From: Cupriavidus neocaledonicus
GTDB lineage: Bacteria > Pseudomonadota > Gammaproteobacteria > Burkholderiales > Burkholderiaceae
Assembly (NCBI RefSeq): GCF_000372525.1
Contig: NZ_AQUR01000094.1
Location: 81,693 to 145,692, forward strand
Length of the DNA: 64,000 nucleotides
Reading direction: 5' to 3'
In this document: positions 61,574 through 64,000 of the stretch, one piece after another
Numbering within the stretch: the first letter of the stretch is position 1
Layout of the letters: each line of letters begins with the position of its first letter
Notes under the pieces: model-generated
The model's input: only the letters and a program-made list of their open reading frames with translations
Database searches by the model: none
What the model was told of the DNA's origin: nothing
Made by a program: the position numbers and the translations under genes

Positions 61574-63819
61574 GCAACATCAAGAACCTGCGTGACTACG
61601 AGGCCCAGGCCCCGGAAGGCGATGAGCCCTCGTCGGATCTGACTTCGTATGTCGACGTGCTGATCCGTTACCGCTGGACCTTCCTCGCGGTTGCCGCGGC
61701 GGTGATGGCAGTGGGGCTGCTGTTCGCGTTGCTGTCCAAGCCGGTCTACCGCGCCGACATCCTGGTGCAGGTGGAGGACCAGAACAGCGGCAACGTCAAC
61801 AATACCAACAAGCCCACTGCCACGGTGTCGCCCGTCTACGACGCCAGGCCCGCCCCTTCGACCGAGATCGAGCTGCTGCGCTCGCGCATGGTGGTGGGCA
61901 AGGCCGTCGACGCGCTGCAGCTCGACATATCCGCTTCGCCATACTATTTCCCGGTGGTCGGCGCGGCCGTGGCCGGCTTCAACCGCGAGCTGTCGCAGCC
62001 GGGCCTGTTCGGCCGGGGCGGCTATGCCTGGGGCAGCGAAGCGATCGCGGTATCGCGCCTGGAAGTGCCGCCCGCGATGGAGCGCCGGCTGATCACCGTG
62101 ACCGCGCTGGGCAACAACCAGTACCGGCTGGCCTTTGCCAGCGACGATGCCGTGGCCGAAGGCCGGGTCGGCGTGCCGCTGACGGTGGCGACCCACAGCG
62201 GCAAGCTCACGATCGAGATCAGCCAGCTCGAAGGGCGCCCCGGCGCGGTGTTCCATGTCTCGCGCGTGCCGCGGGCGGTGGCCATTGCCGACCTGCAGAG
62301 CAAGCTGATGATCACCGAGCGCGGCAAGCAGAGCGGCGTCATCGGCGTGGCGCTGGAGGGCACTTCGGCCGAAAGGACCGCCGCCATCCTGAACGAGATC
62401 GGCAACGAGTATGTCGAGCAGAACCTGCGCCGCAAGGCCGCCGAAGCCGAGAAGTCGCTGGCCTTCCTGGAAGCGCAGCTGCCGCAGCTCAAGCAGCAGC
62501 TGGAAAGCGCCGAGTCGCGCTACAACAGCATGCGCAACCAGCGCGGCACCATCGACCTGAACGAAGAATCGCGGCTGGTGCTGTCGCAGTCGGTGGCCGC
62601 CCAGACCAAGCTGGCGGACCTGCGCCAGCGGCGCCAGGAACTGATTGCGCGCTTCACGCCCAACCATCCGGCAATCGAGATCATGGACAAGCAGATCGCC
62701 GACGTGAACGCCGAGATCGGCGCGGTCGGCAGCAAGATCCAGCGCCTGCCGGACCTCGAGCAGAACGTGCTGCGGCTGATGCGCGATGTCCGGGTCGGCA
62801 CCGAGATGTACCAGTCGCTGCTGAACGACGTGCAGCAGCTCAGGCTGGTCAAGGCCAGCAAGATCGGCACGGCGCGGCTGGTGGACCCGGCCGAGGTGCC
62901 GATCCGCCCCGTCAAGCCCAACCGCACGCTGATCGCCGCGGCCTCGGTGCTGCTGGGCCTGCTGGCGGGCACGGCAGTGGTGGTGCTGCGCCGGCTGTTG
63001 GACGGCGGCGTCGCCGATGCGGACGAGATCGAGCGCGAGACCGGCATGACGGTGTACGCCACGGTGCCCTACAGCGCCGCGCAGTCGCGCCTGCGCGGCG
63101 GGCGCGATATCGACAAGCTGCTCGCCAGGCGCATGCCCGACGACCCGGCCGTGGAAAGCCTGCGCAGCTTCCGCACGTCGCTGCAGTTTGCGCTGCTCAA
63201 CAGCGACAGCAACAACGTGGTGGTGATCACCGGCCCGGCGCCGGAAGTGGGCAAGTCGTTCATCTCGGCCAACTTCGCCACGGTGCTGGCCACCGCCGGG
63301 CGCCGCGTGGTGCTGGTCGACGCCGACCTGCGACGCGGCGGGCTCAACCACCATTTCGGCAAGCCGCGCGTGCCGGGGCTGACCGAACTGCTGACCGGCA
63401 CGCCGCTGGAGCAGGTGCTGCAGCGCGACGTGGTGCCGGGACTCGACTTCATCGCCACCGGCTCGGAACCGCCACTGGCCGCCGACCTGCTGCAGACGCG
63501 CGGCATGGATACGCTGCTGGCCACGCTCAGGAACCGCTACGACGTAGTGCTGCTCGATACCCCGCCGGTGCTGGCCACATCCGACGCCGGCGTGCTGGCG
63601 ACCAAGGCCGGCGCGGTGTTCCTGGTGGCGCGGGCCGATGCCAGCACGGCATCAGAACTCAAGGCCACGCGACGGGCGATCGTGCAGGCGGGGAGTGATA
63701 TCAAGGGGGTGATTTTCAATGGGTTGAAGGTGGAGGGGAGGTGGTATCGGGCGCATTATCATTTTGGGAAGTATCGGTATATGAATCAGTATGGGGGGGC
63801 TAGTTCTAAGAGGGCTTAG
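61570..63819 (+). CDS. wzc: Polysaccharide co-polymerase and tyrosine autokinase
   Basis: 749 aa. Two membrane helices (about residues 36-56 and 457-475) bracket a periplasmic Wzz-type region with coiled coil (residues about 290-410). The cytoplasmic BY-kinase domain has Walker A GPAPEVGKSFISANFA, Walker A-prime VVLVDADLRRG and Walker B VVLLDTPPV. A C-terminal tyrosine cluster RWYRAHYHFGKYRYMNQYGG is the autophosphorylation site. GGAGG precedes the ATG. Works with Wza and Wzb. Confidence 0.96.
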   Translation: MSNIKNLRDYEAQAPEGDEPSSDLTSYVDVLIRYRWTFLAVAAAVMAVGLLFALLSKPVYRADILVQVEDQNSGNVNNTNKPTATVSPVYDARPAPSTEIELLRSRMVVGKAVDALQLDISASPYYFPVVGAAVAGFNRELSQPGLFGRGGYAWGSEAIAVSRLEVPPAMERRLITVTALGNNQYRLAFASDDAVAEGRVGVPLTVATHSGKLTIEISQLEGRPGAVFHVSRVPRAVAIADLQSKLMITERGKQSGVIGVALEGTSAERTAAILNEIGNEYVEQNLRRKAAEAEKSLAFLEAQLPQLKQQLESAESRYNSMRNQRGTIDLNEESRLVLSQSVAAQTKLADLRQRRQELIARFTPNHPAIEIMDKQIADVNAEIGAVGSKIQRLPDLEQNVLRLMRDVRVGTEMYQSLLNDVQQLRLVKASKIGTARLVDPAEVPIRPVKPNRTLIAAASVLLGLLAGTAVVVLRRLLDGGVADADEIERETGMTVYATVPYSAAQSRLRGGRDIDKLLARRMPDDPAVESLRSFRTSLQFALLNSDSNNVVVITGPAPEVGKSFISANFATVLATAGRRVVLVDADLRRGGLNHHFGKPRVPGLTELLTGTPLEQVLQRDVVPGLDFIATGSEPPLAADLLQTRGMDTLLATLRNRYDVVLLDTPPVLATSDAGVLATKAGAVFLVARADASTASELKATRRAIVQAGSDIKGVIFNGLKVEGRWYRAHYHFGKYRYMNQYGGASSKRA

Positions 63820-63840
63820 GGGTTTTGTTGTTGGGGTGCG

Positions 63841-63934
63841 GGTGGTGTTGGTGTTGGTGTTGGTGTTGGGGACATGCTGTCGGCTGTTGAACCGCATTGG
63901 TGTTGGTGACATGCTGTCGGCTGTTGGACCGCAT
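63841..63934. repeat. GGTGTT array and 37-bp tandem repeat after wzc
   Basis: A run of about five TTGGTG/GGTGTT hexamers (63841-63869) is followed by two copies of a 37-bp unit beginning GACATGCTGTCGGCTGTTG (63871 and 63908). The strand asymmetry (G/T on plus) is very strong. No gene is credible here. Confidence 0.75.
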
Positions 63935-63957
63935 GGTTCCGCCCTGCTGGGCGGGTC

Positions 63958-63982
63958 ACTTTTTGGCCGAGCGCCAAAAAGT
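63958..63982. repeat. Hairpin of a dispersed Burkholderiales-type repeat at the window end
   Basis: Perfect 10-bp stem ACTTTTTGGC / GCCAAAAAGT with a CGAGC loop, followed by AACCAAAAAGCGCG. The flanks GGCGGGTCACTTTTTGG and GTAACCAAAAAGCGC are familiar from many Burkholderiales intergenic regions (from memory). Depending on strand it may also end wzc transcription. Confidence 0.6.
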
Positions 63983-64000
63983 AACCAAAAAGCGCGTTGA

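Noticed and set aside
63791..64000. Open frame at the right end (MGGLVLRGLRGFVV...)
   Set aside because: It is a translation of the GGTGTT array and the dispersed hairpin element, overlapping the wzc end in another frame.
1..64000. tRNA, rRNA, insertion sequence or prophage genes
   Set aside because: I looked for cloverleaf-like segments, transposase/integrase motifs and target-site duplications and saw none that could be supported by eye; a tRNAscan/ISfinder run would be decisive.

Overview
The window is GC-rich (visibly near 70%) and gene-dense. It reads like a chromosome of a Cupriavidus/Ralstonia-type Burkholderiales bacterium. The evidence is the set of Bug-type (tripartite tricarboxylate, TTT) periplasmic receptors, the LysR-controlled CoA/AtuA catabolic operons, a type-2 LeuA, a short FeoB, and the family of palindromic intergenic repeats typical of this order. 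I see no tRNA, rRNA, CRISPR array, transposase, phage gene or replication origin.

Layout. 1-4.1 kb: L-lactate utilisation (end of lutC, lutB, lactate permease). 4.3-9.4 kb: a leftward CoA-transferase / Bug receptor / acyl-CoA dehydrogenase operon with a divergent LysR regulator. 9.4-12.3 kb: ferrous iron uptake (feoA, feoB and a Cys-rich third gene) behind a Fur-like box. 12.3-14.1 kb: repeat-rich spacer and an Ig-like-domain lipoprotein. 14.4-16.3 kb: leuA preceded by a probable leucine attenuator leader peptide. 16.6-21.4 kb: ompW behind an FNR-like box, AMP nucleosidase, a GNAT acetyltransferase, an exported NAD(P)-binding protein and an exported metallo-beta-lactamase-fold hydrolase. 21.5-28.2 kb: a Bug/AtuA operon with divergent LysR, an SDR oxidoreductase, an orphan ABC substrate-binding protein and a DUF1269-type membrane protein.

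28.4-33.7 kb is the most unusual locus. It is a leftward five-gene operon encoding a very large Gly/Asn-rich secreted protein, two small exported proteins that share an LDDxRGG motif, an exported C39-type cysteine peptidase, and an outer-membrane beta-barrel with an N-terminal coiled coil. This is the parts list of a Fap-type functional amyloid secretion system. It has a long palindrome-rich control region on its right.

34.4-42.2 kb: a GntR/UTRA regulator with a Bug receptor and a LeuC/LeuD-like hydro-lyase, then a phosphoribosyltransferase, a LysR regulator, a nucleoside deaminase and a CynX-type permease. 42.2-43.3 kb: three small exported or membrane proteins.

43.3-63.8 kb: an exopolysaccharide cluster opened by an AT-rich control region and a LuxR-type regulator with a degenerate receiver domain. 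It contains GDP-fucose synthesis (gmd, fcl), several glycosyltransferases (one WcaI-like), a methyltransferase, a leftward block with Wzx- and Wzy-like proteins, a polysaccharide deacetylase, a WcaF-like acetyltransferase, and the Wza/Wzb/Wzc export and control machinery. Together these predict a fucose-containing, acetylated, colanic-acid-like capsule or slime polymer made by the Wzx/Wzy route. The window ends in simple and dispersed repeats.
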